Source: Eubacterium sp.
GTDB taxonomy: Bacteria; Bacillota; Clostridia; Oscillospirales; Acutalibacteraceae
Direction of reading: 5' to 3'
Length of the DNA: 38,585 nucleotides
Assembly (NCBI GenBank): GCA_014465955.1
Contig: JACTVT010000020.1
Span: 1 to 38,585, forward strand
A model generated the notes under the pieces. That model saw only the letters and a list, made by a program, of their open reading frames with translations, did not search any database and was not told the DNA's origin. The stretch's first letter is position 1. The number at the start of each line of letters is the position of its first letter. A program made the position numbers and the translations under genes. Positions 30,075 through 38,320 of this stretch are shown piece after piece.

Positions 30075-32228
30075 TTATTTATGCATTTTCGCATTAACCG
30101 TAAGTTTATTTGAATCATATTTATTCTTTCTTACAAGCATATAAATGAGCAGTGCAAGCGCGATGAATGCCACGATTGTACCGATGATACTTGCATCGCC
30201 TGTAAACAGACAGCCAAGTTGGAAGATGATGAACGAAATTACATAAGCAAATGCGCACTGATAGCCAACTGCAAATAAAGTCCATTTTGCACTGTTCATC
30301 TCTCTTTTAATAGCGCCGATTGCCGCAAAGCACGGAGCACAAAGAAGATTGAACACCATAAACGAATAGCCTGCAAGGGCGCTGTGTCCGCCTGAAAGTT
30401 CACCGAGGTTCTGCGCAAAAGCAGTCCAGATTTCATTACCGTTTTCAGCAAGTTCTTCACCTGCAAAATTATAAAGAATACCAAATGTGCTGACTACATT
30501 TTCCTTGGCAATAAGTCCCGTAACGGTTGCAACGGCAGTTTTCCAGCCGCCCCAGCCAAGCGGAATAAAGAGCCACGAGAACGCCTTGCCAATATATGCA
30601 AGAACGGAAATTTCCATATCATCTGTCATATGAAGTCCGCCGTTGAAAGTGAAACTCTGAAGGAACCAGATAACAATCGTTGAAAGCGTAATAATTGTGC
30701 CTGCCTTTTTGATGAAAGACGAGCCGCGCTCCCACATAGAGCGAAGAATGTAACCGACAGTCGGCATATGATAAGCAGGAAGTTCCATAACAAACGGCGC
30801 AGGGTCGCCGGAAAAACGCTTTGTCTTTTTCAACATAATGCCCGAAACGATGATAGCGGCAATACCGATGAAGTATGCCGAAACGGCAATCAGGCTTGAC
30901 TCACCGAAACACGCGCCTGCGATTAATCCTAAAATCGGCAGTTTGGCCGAGCACGGAATGAACGTTGTGGTCATAATCGTCATTCGCCTGTCACGCTCAT
31001 TTTCAATCGTTCTTGATGCCATAATGCCCGGAACGCCGCAGCCTGTGCCGATAAGCATCGGTATAAAACTTTTGCCCGAAAGACCGAAATTTCTGAAAAT
31101 CCTGTCCATAACAAACGCAACACGGCTCATATAGCCGCAGCCCTCAAGGAATGCAAGCAGTATAAACAGAACAAGCATCTGCGGCACAAAGCCTAAAACT
31201 GCGCCGACGCCGGCAACAATACCGTCGTTAATCAAGCCGAACAGCCAATCTGCAATTCTGCCCTCAAGCAGGGTTGAGAGGAGATTCGGAACCCACTCGC
31301 CGAACAGAACATCGTTTACCCAGTCGGTTGCCCAGCCGCCGACGGTGCTCATTGCAATGTAGTAAACGCCTGCCATAACAAGGGCGAAAATCGGAAGTCC
31401 CCAAATTCTGCTTGTAACAATTTTATCAATTTTATCAGACGTTGTCAATTTGCCTTTTGATTTGTTGATATAACATTTGTCAATGATACTCGAAATATAC
31501 TCGTATCTTTCGTTGGTGATAATGCTTTCACTGTCGTCATCAAACTGATTTTCCGTATCTGCAATCAGCGCCTCAATATCAGGCAGATTACTGTTTTTCT
31601 CTCTGATTTTATCGTCACGCTCAAACAGTTTAATGGCATAAAAACGTTTCAGATTTTCTGGAATATCGAGCCTGCATTCAATACTGTCAATCACTGCCTC
31701 AATTTTCGCACCGAAACGCTTTTGCGGAACAACTACGCCTTTTTTCGCCTCTGCAATTACTGCATCAGCCGCCTCGGCAACGCCTGTACCTTTAAGCGCC
31801 GAAATCTCAACGACCTTACAGCCGAGCGCTTTTGAAAGTGCATCTGTTTTGACAACATTGCCGTTTTTCCTGACAACATCCATCATATTTACTGCGGCAA
31901 CAACGGGAATGCCGAGTTCAAGAATCTGCGTTGTAAGATAAAGATTTCGCTCTAAATTCGTGCCGTCGATAATGTTGAGAACGGCATCGGGCTTTTCATC
32001 AAGTATGTAATTTCTGGCAACAACCTCTTCGAGTGTGTAGGGCGAAAGACTGTAAATACCCGGCAGGTCGGTTATTGTGACCTCCTTGTTTGATTTCAGT
32101 TTACCCTCTTTTTTCTCAACGGTAACACCCGGCCAGTTGCCGACATACTGATTTGAGCCTGTCAACGCATTAAACAGCGTTGTTTTACCGCTGTTGGGGT
32201 TGCCTGCAAGTGCAATTTTTATAGACAT
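30075..32228 (-). CDS. feoB: Ferrous iron transporter FeoB, second copy (feoA-linked)
   Basis: A 717-aa Fe(II) transporter. The GTPase part has G1 GNPNSGKT (9-16), DLPG, and N-M-M-D. Membrane domains include GTGCGVPGIMASRTIE and C-A-P-C-F-A-A-I-G-A. It is closely similar to the copy at 17454-19508 but slightly longer in the membrane part (an extra segment around N-E-I-W-T-A-F-A-Q-N-L-G-E-L). Here the full set is present: two feoA genes upstream and the Cys-rich partner downstream. GGAGG lies 7 bases before the ATG. The 168-base gap to feoA carries two hairpin repeats and a GTTAG-N6-CTAAC palindrome, so an internal, iron-controlled start is possible. Confidence 0.94.
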   Translation of the reverse strand: MSIKIALAGNPNSGKTTLFNALTGSNQYVGNWPGVTVEKKEGKLKSNKEVTITDLPGIYSLSPYTLEEVVARNYILDEKPDAVLNIIDGTNLERNLYLTTQILELGIPVVAAVNMMDVVRKNGNVVKTDALSKALGCKVVEISALKGTGVAEAADAVIAEAKKGVVVPQKRFGAKIEAVIDSIECRLDIPENLKRFYAIKLFERDDKIREKNSNLPDIEALIADTENQFDDDSESIITNERYEYISSIIDKCYINKSKGKLTTSDKIDKIVTSRIWGLPIFALVMAGVYYIAMSTVGGWATDWVNDVLFGEWVPNLLSTLLEGRIADWLFGLINDGIVAGVGAVLGFVPQMLVLFILLAFLEGCGYMSRVAFVMDRIFRNFGLSGKSFIPMLIGTGCGVPGIMASRTIENERDRRMTIMTTTFIPCSAKLPILGLIAGACFGESSLIAVSAYFIGIAAIIVSGIMLKKTKRFSGDPAPFVMELPAYHMPTVGYILRSMWERGSSFIKKAGTIITLSTIVIWFLQSFTFNGGLHMTDDMEISVLAYIGKAFSWLFIPLGWGGWKTAVATVTGLIAKENVVSTFGILYNFAGEELAENGNEIWTAFAQNLGELSGGHSALAGYSFMVFNLLCAPCFAAIGAIKREMNSAKWTLFAVGYQCAFAYVISFIIFQLGCLFTGDASIIGTIVAFIALALLIYMLVRKNKYDSNKLTVNAKMHK

Positions 32229-32258
32229 ATTGTTCCTCCTTACATTTTAATTTTATAC

Positions 32259-32345
32259 GGGAGGGCACGGAGACCCTCCCCTACAATATAATTCGGTTAT
32301 TAATAATGTTGTTTAACACCGTAGGGGCGGATACTATCCGCCTGT
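32259..32345. repeat. Two hairpin repeats inside the feo operon
   Basis: GGGAGGG...CCCTCCCCTAC at 32259-32284 and GTAGGGGCGGATA-CTATCCGCC at 32321-32342. They lie between feoA and feoB and could weaken read-through or stabilise RNA ends; this is inference. Confidence 0.75.
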
Positions 32346-32356
32346 TAAGTCTTGAA

Positions 32357-32372
32357 GTTAGTTTTAACTAAC
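32357..32372. promoter_or_regulatory. Iron-box-like palindrome between feoA and feoB
   Basis: GTTAG-TTTTAA-CTAAC, the same half-sites and 6-base gap as the two palindromes before the operon. This resembles DtxR/IdeR-family iron-regulator sites. It sits just past feoA and before the two repeats, about 130 bases upstream of feoB. Confidence 0.55.
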
Positions 32373-32396
32373 CCACGCCCGAAAAAAGAAGCCGAT

Positions 32397-32615
32397 TTAC
32401 TCAACCTCTATTAAATCAGCGTCTGCCTTACGCAGAGAAAGTTCATAACCGCGAACAGTTACTTCAACAGGGTCGCCGAGCGGTGCAACCTTTCTTATGT
32501 AAACTTCAACGCCTTTTGTGATACCCATATCCATAATACGCCTTTTCAGCGCACCTTCGCCGCCGATTTTTAGCACCTTAACGGTTGAACCGACCTTCGC
32601 CTCTTTCAATGTCAT
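32397..32615 (-). CDS. feoA: FeoA domain protein, second
   Basis: A 72-aa SH3-like FeoA protein. It has V-G-S-T-V-K-V-L-K-I-G-G-E-G-A-L-K-R-R-I-M-D-M-G-I, then P-L-G-D-P-V-E-V-T-V-R-G-Y-E-L-S-L-R-K, the usual FeoA pattern. FeoA helps or regulates FeoB at the inner face of the membrane. It follows the first feoA by 30 bases. Confidence 0.9.
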   Translation of the reverse strand: MTLKEAKVGSTVKVLKIGGEGALKRRIMDMGITKGVEVYIRKVAPLGDPVEVTVRGYELSLRKADADLIEVE

Positions 32616-32645
32616 ACTTCATTTCTCCTTTACATTTTTATTTTA

Positions 32646-32855
32646 TTAAACAATGATTTTATTTGCCACTGAACTGCTGATTGCCACACGTGACTCTTTT
32701 ATGCTTACAATAACATTGCCGCCTGTTTTATTGATAACAGACACCTCTGCACCCTCAACAAAGCCGAGCGATTCAAGAAATCTTTTCTGCTCATCACGCC
32801 CGTTGATTTTAATAATGCTTTTCGTTTCATTATCATTCATCATAGAAAGCAGCAC
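32646..32855 (-). CDS. feoA: FeoA domain protein, first gene of feo operon
   Basis: A 69-aa FeoA-type protein, more diverged than the next one: I-K-I-N-G-R-D-E-Q-K-R-F-L-E-S-L-G-F-V-E-G-A and V-I-V-S-I-K-E-S-R-V-A-I-S. Start is GTG at 32855 with AAAGGAG 8 bases upstream; internal ATG codons follow closely and could also serve. Two feoA genes before feoB are common in Clostridia. The promoter and two operators lie directly upstream. Confidence 0.87.
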   Translation of the reverse strand: MLLSMMNDNETKSIIKINGRDEQKRFLESLGFVEGAEVSVINKTGGNVIVSIKESRVAISSSVANKIIV

Positions 32856-32871
32856 AACGTCATCTCCTTTG

Positions 32872-32887
32872 GTTAGCCAAGGCTAAC
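32872..32887. promoter_or_regulatory. Iron-box-like palindrome, proximal to feoA
   Basis: GTTAG-CCAAGG-CTAAC, in fact a perfect 16-bp palindrome (GTTAGCC-AA-GGCTAAC apart from the centre). It is 34 bases from the neighbouring copy and just upstream of the ribosome binding site. Matches the style of DtxR-family operators. Confidence 0.65.
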
Positions 32888-32905
32888 ATACAATTCAAAA
32901 ATAAA

Positions 32906-32921
32906 GTTAGTATTCGCTAAC
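32906..32921. promoter_or_regulatory. Iron-box-like palindrome at the transcription start
   Basis: GTTAG-TATTCG-CTAAC. It begins 8 bases downstream of the -10 box (32930-32935), i.e. over the expected RNA start, so a bound regulator would block the polymerase. Confidence 0.65.
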
Positions 32922-32929
32922 CGATATAA

Positions 32930-32958
32930 AATATACCATATTATATCAGCATTGTCAA
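32930..32958 (-). promoter_or_regulatory. feo operon promoter
   Basis: On the minus strand TTGACA (32953-32958), 17 bases, TATATT (32930-32935). Near-consensus, with both upstream palindromes lying downstream of the -10. Confidence 0.75.
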
Positions 32959-32998
32959 TATGTTTTTTTAAAATTTTCAATGCGCCACATTTTTTTGC

Positions 32999-33305
32999 GG
33001 GAGGGCACGGAGACCCTCCCCTACAAAAAAAAATTAAATGTAACTCTGTAGGGGCAGGTCTCTGCGCCTGCCCGATAAAATAAATAATTTCGGTTTGGTT
33101 GATTGTATTGCGGTGCGTCGAGGACGCCGCACCCTACGAAACAACATCAAAGTTTTCTTAAACCCGTAGGGGCGGATAATATCCGCCCGTTATTCACCGA
33201 TAACGCAGTATCACAAAAATCATAAAAAACAGGGAGGGCACAAAGACCCTCCCCTACAAAAAAATTAAATGTAACTCTGTAGGGGCAGGTCTCTGCGCCT
33301 GCCCG
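32999..33305. repeat. Cluster of six hairpin repeats, including a duplicated unit
   Basis: Occupies most of the 490-base gap between ppdK and feoA. Units: GGGAGGG...CCCTCCCCTAC plus GTAGGGGCAGG...CCTGCCCG at 32999-33074; GCGGTGCG...CGCACCCTACG at 33110-33138; GTAGGGGCGGATAATATCCG at 33166-33185 and on to 33190; and at 33232-33305 a near-identical second copy of the first pair, including its spacer. No gene is seen. Confidence 0.85.
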
Positions 33306-33329
33306 TTATTCCACCAACAACACAAAAAA

Positions 33330-33351
33330 CCGACGGGGAAACCCCCGTCGG
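33330..33351 (-). terminator. ppdK terminator
   Basis: Perfect 9-bp stem CCGACGGGG / CCCCGTCGG with a 4-base loop. On the minus strand it is followed by TTTTTTG. It lies just past the ppdK stop. Confidence 0.9.
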
Positions 33352-33374
33352 CATAATAATTAAATATTCAGCAA

Positions 33375-36014
33375 TTACTTGCTTGCTTTGATAGCAGCCT
33401 GGGCAGCAGCAAGACGAGCAATCGGAACACGGAACGGTGAACATGATACATAGTCAAGACCGATGTTGTGGCAGAATTCAACTGATGTCGGGTCGCCGCC
33501 GTGCTCACCGCAGATACCGCAGTGAAGTTCAGGACGAGTAGCCTTACCGTTCTTAACAGCGAGTTCCATAAGTTGGCCTACACCTGTCTGGTCAAGTTTT
33601 GCAAACGGATCGTTTTCAAAAATCTTAGCATCATAGTATGCTTCAAGGAACTTACCTGCATCATCACGGCTGAAACCGTAAGTCATCTGAGTAAGATCGT
33701 TAGTACCGAAGCAGAAGAACTCTGCCTCTTTAGCGATGTCGGCAGCAGTTAATGCAGCACGAGGAATCTCAATCATAGTACCAACCTGATATGTCATATC
33801 TGAGCCTGCTGCAGCGATTTCAGCATCAGCAGTTGCAACAACGATATCCTTAACATACTTTAATTCCTTAGTATCACAAGCAAGCGGAATCATAATTTCA
33901 GGAGCAACCTTCCAATCAGGATGTGCCTTCTGAACATTGATTGCAGCACGGATAACAGCCTTTGTCTGCATCTTTGCAATTTCAGGATATGTTACTGCAA
34001 GACGAAGACCGCGGTGACCCATCATTGGGTTGAACTCGTGAAGTGAAGCAATGATAGCCTTAATATCTTCAACTGATTTACCCTGAGCGTCTGCAAGTTT
34101 CTTGATGTCTTCTTCTTCAGTAGGAACGAACTCATGAAGAGGAGGATCAAGGAAACGGATTGTAACAGGACAGCCTTCAAGTGCTTCATAAAGAGCCTCA
34201 AAGTCATTCTGCTGATAAGGAAGAATCTTTTCAAGAGCAGCTTCTCTTCCTTCAACAGTGTCTGCGCAAATCATTTCACGGAATGCAGCAATTCTGTCTT
34301 CCTCGAAGAACATATGCTCTGTACGGCAAAGACCGATACCTTCGGCACCGAGTTCGCGAGCCTTCTTAGCATCAGCAGGAGTATCAGCATTTGTACGAAC
34401 CTTAAGAGTTCTGTACTTATCAGCCCAAGCCATAATTCTGCCGAATGTGCCTGCGATCTGAGCGTCAACAGTAGGGATAATGCCCTTGTAGATGTTACCT
34501 GTTGAACCGTCGATTGAAATATAATCACCCTCGGTGAATGTTTCACCTGCGAGTGTGAACTTCTTATTTTCTTCATCCATATTGATGTCGCCGCAGCCTG
34601 ATACACAGCATGTACCCATACCACGTGCAACAACTGCTGCGTGAGATGTCATACCGCCGCGAACTGTAAGAATACCCTGAGCGGCTTTCATACCTGTAAT
34701 ATCTTCAGGTGATGTTTCAAGACGAACAAGAACAACTTTTTCACCCTTTGCATTCCACTCAGCAGCATCATCTGCCGTGAATACAACCTTACCGCATGCA
34801 GCACCCGGAGAAGCACCGAGACCCTTGCCGAGAGGAGTTGCATCTTTAAGAGCAGCAGCGTCAAACTGCGGGTGAAGAAGAGTATCAAGGTTACGCGGGT
34901 CAATCATTTCTACAGCCTCTTCTTCAGTCTTATGGCCTTCATCAACAAGGTCGCATGCAATCTGAAGTGCAGCCTGAGCAGTTCTCTTACCGTTACGGCA
35001 CTGAAGCATATAGAGTTTCTTGTTTTCAACAGTGAATTCCATATCCTGCATATCGTGGTAGTGATTTTCAAGAGTATCACAAACCTGAAGGAATTCAGCA
35101 TAAGCCTCAGGGAATTCCTGTTCCATCTGAGCAATCGGCATAGGTGTACGAACACCAGCAACTACGTCTTCGCCCTGTGCGTTGATAAGGAACTCACCCA
35201 TAAGTTTCTTTTCGCCTGTAGCAGGGTCACGTGTGAATGCAACGCCTGTACCTGATTCGTTGTTAAGGTTACCGAATACCATAGGCATTACGTTAACTGC
35301 AGTACCCCATGAATAAGGAATATCGTTATCACGGCGATATACGTTTGCACGAGGGTTGTCCCAAGAACGGAAAACAGCCTCGATAGCGAGTTTCAACTGC
35401 TCAACAGGGTCTGACGGGAAGTCTTCACCAAGTTGATTCTTGTATTCAGCCTTAAACTGAGTAGCAAGTTCTTTAAGGTCAGCGGCAGTAAGTTCTACGT
35501 CAAACTGAACGCCTTTTTCTTCTTTCATCTTGTCGATAAGCTGTTCAAAATACTTCTTACCTACTTCCATAACTACATCAGAGAACATCTGGATAAATCT
35601 TCTGTATGAGTCATATACAAATCTTTCAAATGCAGGATCGGGGTTGCCCTCAATCATAGCAGCAACAACGTCGTCGTTAAGACCGAGATTAAGAATTGTG
35701 TCCATCATACCGGGCATTGAAGCACGGGCACCTGAACGAACAGATACCAAAAGAGGATTTTTGAGATCGCCGAACTTTTTGCCGTTAATCTCTTCCATCT
35801 TTTTAACGCCTTCCATAGCCTGAGCCATGATTTCGTCGTTGATTTTACGGCCGTCCTCATAATACTGAGTACAAGCCTCTGTGGTAATTGTGAAGCCCTG
35901 CGGTACAGGAAGACCGATGTCAGTCATTTCTGCAAGGTTTGCACCTTTACCGCCAAGCAGGTTACGCATGGTCATGTTGCCTTCGCTGAACATATAAACC
36001 CATTTGTTTGCCAT
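33375..36014 (-). CDS. ppdK: Pyruvate, phosphate dikinase
   Basis: An 879-aa enzyme that interconverts pyruvate, ATP and phosphate with phosphoenolpyruvate, AMP and pyrophosphate. In anaerobic Clostridia it often runs in glycolysis and saves energy through pyrophosphate. The N-terminal nucleotide-binding domain opens G-G-K-G-A-N-L-A-E-M. The phosphorylatable His is in G-G-M-T-S-H-A-A-V-V near 455. The C-terminal PEP domain has L-C-R-T-E-H-M-F, F-G-T-N-D-L-T-Q-M and the catalytic Cys in H-C-G-I-C-G-E-H-G-G. The length is normal. The gene shows strong codon bias, as expected for a highly expressed enzyme. GGAGG precedes the ATG. Single gene with its own promoter and terminator. Confidence 0.96.
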   Translation of the reverse strand: MANKWVYMFSEGNMTMRNLLGGKGANLAEMTDIGLPVPQGFTITTEACTQYYEDGRKINDEIMAQAMEGVKKMEEINGKKFGDLKNPLLVSVRSGARASMPGMMDTILNLGLNDDVVAAMIEGNPDPAFERFVYDSYRRFIQMFSDVVMEVGKKYFEQLIDKMKEEKGVQFDVELTAADLKELATQFKAEYKNQLGEDFPSDPVEQLKLAIEAVFRSWDNPRANVYRRDNDIPYSWGTAVNVMPMVFGNLNNESGTGVAFTRDPATGEKKLMGEFLINAQGEDVVAGVRTPMPIAQMEQEFPEAYAEFLQVCDTLENHYHDMQDMEFTVENKKLYMLQCRNGKRTAQAALQIACDLVDEGHKTEEEAVEMIDPRNLDTLLHPQFDAAALKDATPLGKGLGASPGAACGKVVFTADDAAEWNAKGEKVVLVRLETSPEDITGMKAAQGILTVRGGMTSHAAVVARGMGTCCVSGCGDINMDEENKKFTLAGETFTEGDYISIDGSTGNIYKGIIPTVDAQIAGTFGRIMAWADKYRTLKVRTNADTPADAKKARELGAEGIGLCRTEHMFFEEDRIAAFREMICADTVEGREAALEKILPYQQNDFEALYEALEGCPVTIRFLDPPLHEFVPTEEEDIKKLADAQGKSVEDIKAIIASLHEFNPMMGHRGLRLAVTYPEIAKMQTKAVIRAAINVQKAHPDWKVAPEIMIPLACDTKELKYVKDIVVATADAEIAAAGSDMTYQVGTMIEIPRAALTAADIAKEAEFFCFGTNDLTQMTYGFSRDDAGKFLEAYYDAKIFENDPFAKLDQTGVGQLMELAVKNGKATRPELHCGICGEHGGDPTSVEFCHNIGLDYVSCSPFRVPIARLAAAQAAIKASK

Positions 36015-36070
36015 TGAGAAATACCTCCAAATTAATTTGATTTATACTATAATCAGTATAATGCGTTAGA

Positions 36071-36099
36071 ATTATACCACACTATAATGCAAATTACAA
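36071..36099 (-). promoter_or_regulatory. ppdK promoter
   Basis: On the minus strand TTGTAA (36094-36099), 17 bases, TATAAT (36071-36076), about 57 bases before ppdK. The divergent space to glmU (36015-36194) contains several ATAGTG...TATAAT-like repeats that could be regulatory but which I cannot assign. Confidence 0.65.
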
Positions 36100-36194
36100 A
36101 CATTTTTTTGTAATTATTAACATATTTACTTGAAATGTTTGGAAATATAGTGCATAATTATACTGAGGAAATTTTTACTCGGAGGTAAATATCA

Positions 36195-37586
36195 ATGAAA
36201 TGTGCAATTATACTTGCAGGCGGAAAAGGAACAAGAATGAAAAGCGAACTGCCAAAGGTTATGTGCGAGGTGCTTTTTGAGCCTATGATTTCATACGTTA
36301 TCCGTGCCGTTAAAGAGGCAGGATGCGAAAAAATATGCGTTGTTACAGGATATGAACACGAAATTGTTGAGCAGTATTTAAGCGATAATTACGACGGAAT
36401 CGAAACTGCTTTGCAGTACCCGAAACAGCTCGGCACAGGCCACGCAGTAATGCAGGCAAGAGATTTCATTTCTGCCCACAAAAATGATGATATTCTGATT
36501 TTGAACGGTGACGGTCCGCTTATGGACGCCGACACAATCAACAAGGCATATGCTTATCATATGGAAAACAAAAATGCAATCACGCTTGTAAGCGCACTTG
36601 TTGACGATACAAACGGAATAGGCCATATTAAGCGTGACGAAAACGGCGTTCTTCTTCGCATTGTTGAGCACAAAGATGCAAATGAGGAAGAAAAGAAAAT
36701 CAACGAATCAAACGCAGGCACTTACTGGTTTAAGGGTTCTGAACTTCTTTTTGCACTGGACAATATTACAAACGAAAATGCACAGAATGAATATTATCTG
36801 ACCGACAGCCTTGAAATTCTTATCAATAAAGGCGAAAATGCAGGCGCTTACGTTTGTGAAAACAGTGAGGTTATTCTCGGTGCAAATGACAGAGTGCAGT
36901 TAAATGACCTGAACACGATTATGAGAAAAAATATCAACACTGCACATATGATAAACGGCGTTGATATTCCGTGCACAGACGGCGTTATGATTGGAATGGA
37001 CGTTAAAATCGGCAACAGCACCACCATTCTGCCGAACACGATTATCACGGGAAACACGGTTATAGGCGAGGGCTGTGTAATCGGTCCGAACACACAGATT
37101 GACAATTCAACTATCGGCAGCGGCGTTGTGCTGAACAACTGCCAGATTCTTGACAGTACGGTTGAAGACGGCGCAGACTGCGGTCCGTTTGTTAAGGTAA
37201 GAGCAAAATCAGTGCTTAAAAAGGGCGTTCACATCGGCAATTTTGTTGAGGTTAAAAATTCGATTGTCGGCGAAGGCTCAAAAAGCGCACATCTGACTTA
37301 TATCGGCGACAGTGACGTTGGCAGCAATGTTAATTTCGGCTGCGGCACTGTTACCTGCAACTATGACGGCAAAACAAAATCACGCTGCACAATCGGCAAC
37401 GGCGCATTTATCGGCTGCAACACAAATCTGATTGCACCAGTTGAGGTGGGCGATATGGCATACATCGCCGCAGGCTCAACAATTACAGACACCGTGCCCG
37501 AAAATGCCCTTTCGGTTGCCCGTGCAAAGCAGATAAATAAGGCAGATTGGGTTACAAAGAAAAAGCCGTATAAGGGTATGGAATAA
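36195..37586 (+). CDS. glmU: Bifunctional GlmU: glucosamine-1-P acetyltransferase / UDP-GlcNAc pyrophosphorylase
   Basis: A 463-aa cytosolic enzyme making UDP-N-acetylglucosamine for peptidoglycan. The N-terminal nucleotidyltransferase begins I-I-L-A-G-G-K-G-T-R-M-K and has L-P-K-V-M, G-T-G-H-A-V, and N-G-D-G-P-L. The C-terminal part is a left-handed beta helix of hexapeptide repeats (I-G-x-G-x, from about 255), including the catalytic region A-H-L-T-Y-I-G-D-S and N-F-G-C-G-T-V-T-C-N-Y-D-G. Length is normal. GGAGG lies 8 to 9 bases before the ATG. It is divergent from ppdK and alone, without prs or spoVG next to it. Confidence 0.95.
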   Translation: MKCAIILAGGKGTRMKSELPKVMCEVLFEPMISYVIRAVKEAGCEKICVVTGYEHEIVEQYLSDNYDGIETALQYPKQLGTGHAVMQARDFISAHKNDDILILNGDGPLMDADTINKAYAYHMENKNAITLVSALVDDTNGIGHIKRDENGVLLRIVEHKDANEEEKKINESNAGTYWFKGSELLFALDNITNENAQNEYYLTDSLEILINKGENAGAYVCENSEVILGANDRVQLNDLNTIMRKNINTAHMINGVDIPCTDGVMIGMDVKIGNSTTILPNTIITGNTVIGEGCVIGPNTQIDNSTIGSGVVLNNCQILDSTVEDGADCGPFVKVRAKSVLKKGVHIGNFVEVKNSIVGEGSKSAHLTYIGDSDVGSNVNFGCGTVTCNYDGKTKSRCTIGNGAFIGCNTNLIAPVEVGDMAYIAAGSTITDTVPENALSVARAKQINKADWVTKKKPYKGME

Positions 37587-37599
37587 TTCGATTATACCG

Positions 37600-37790
37600 C
37601 CCTAAGCCTTCCCCTTGAGGAAACTCCCCTATTAGGGGAGATGCCACGCAGTGGCAGAAGGGTCTGCCGTCTGCGGCTGAGCAAAAGGGGGGCCGCTTGC
37701 GGTGGATGAGGTGTTTTTACGTTAATACAATTTTATTTCCACCTCATCAGTCACTATCGTGACAGCTTCCCCTCAAGGGGAAGCCATGTT
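37600..37790. repeat. Repeat block with long inverted arms and nested hairpins
   Basis: Outer arms CTTCCCCTTGAGG (37608-37620) and CCTCAAGGGGAAG (37771-37783) are perfect 13-bp inverted repeats. Inside are CTCCCCTATTAGGGGAG, GCCACGCAGTGGC, ACCGC-like CCGCTTGCGG, and GATGAGGTG / CACCTCATC arms around an A/T-rich centre. Modules are shared with the blocks at 15422, 19557, 21272 and 22588. The block fills the space between glmU and the next promoter. Confidence 0.75.
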
Positions 37791-37811
37791 TTTCTTAACT
37801 TAACAAAATTA

Positions 37812-37840
37812 TTGACAAATTATCATCAAACAATTATTAT
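37812..37840 (+). promoter_or_regulatory. Promoter of the 136-aa membrane protein
   Basis: TTGACA (37812-37817), 17 bases, TATTAT (37835-37840), followed by AGGAGGT just before the ATG. Strong match at both elements. Confidence 0.7.
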
Positions 37841-37871
37841 AAATACATAACAATTACAGGAGGTATGAATT

Positions 37872-38282
37872 ATGGCTTGTTTTGCAGTTCCTGTTGCAGA
37901 GGCAATCGTTATGACAGCCGCAGCATACATTGCAAAGAAAAAGGAAAGCGCACCTGAGGTGCTTGAATACAGAACACCCGAAGGTGCAGTTGAAAAAATC
38001 GAGAAAGTGACTGTTTCAAGAAAACTTTCCTGGCTTCGCAACCTGCTCTGGGGCGGTTCAATACTGCTTGCTTTTGAGCATTTATGGCATGGCGAGGTGG
38101 TTCCGTTTTTCCCGTTCCTGACGGCAACATCGTCACCCGAAAGTACGGCGGTTATGCTTCACGAAATGGCAACGGTTGGCGTAACAATGGCTCTGCTTTC
38201 AACGGCAGTATGGGGCGCAATGCTGCTTGCAGTTAGAATTAAAGAAACAAAATTTGCCAAAGCAAAGGTTGTTACGGAATAA
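37872..38282 (+). CDS. Small membrane protein of unknown function
   Basis: A 136-aa protein that I do not recognise. It has a mildly hydrophobic N-terminal stretch, a basic and acidic loop (K-K-K-E-S-A-P-E-V), then two likely transmembrane helices, one around residues 58-68 with nearby W-H-G-E-V-V-P-F-F-P-F and one around 99-122 (V-G-V-T-M-A-L-L-S-T-A-V-W-G-A-M-L-L-A). The tail is basic. It has a strong promoter and a very good ribosome binding site, so it is a real, probably well-expressed gene. It is monocistronic, followed by a hairpin. Confidence 0.7.
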   Translation: MACFAVPVAEAIVMTAAAYIAKKKESAPEVLEYRTPEGAVEKIEKVTVSRKLSWLRNLLWGGSILLAFEHLWHGEVVPFFPFLTATSSPESTAVMLHEMATVGVTMALLSTAVWGAMLLAVRIKETKFAKAKVVTE

Positions 38283-38298
38283 AAATCCATAAAAAATG

Positions 38299-38317
38299 CG
38301 GTGCGATTTTCGCACCG
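38299..38317 (+). terminator. Hairpin after the small membrane protein
   Basis: CGGTGCG-ATTTT-CGCACCG, a perfect 7-bp stem, 16 bases past the stop. There is no real T-run after it, so it is only a probable terminator. Confidence 0.55.
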
Positions 38318-38320
38318 TTC

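Noticed and set aside
15289..33305. Clustered GTAGGGG hairpins as a CRISPR array
   Set aside because: Units are hairpins of differing stems with irregular spacing and no constant-length spacers; no cas genes are present.
33501..35823. Long plus-strand frames opposite ppdK
   Set aside because: They are shadows of the strongly biased ppdK coding sequence and have no start signals.
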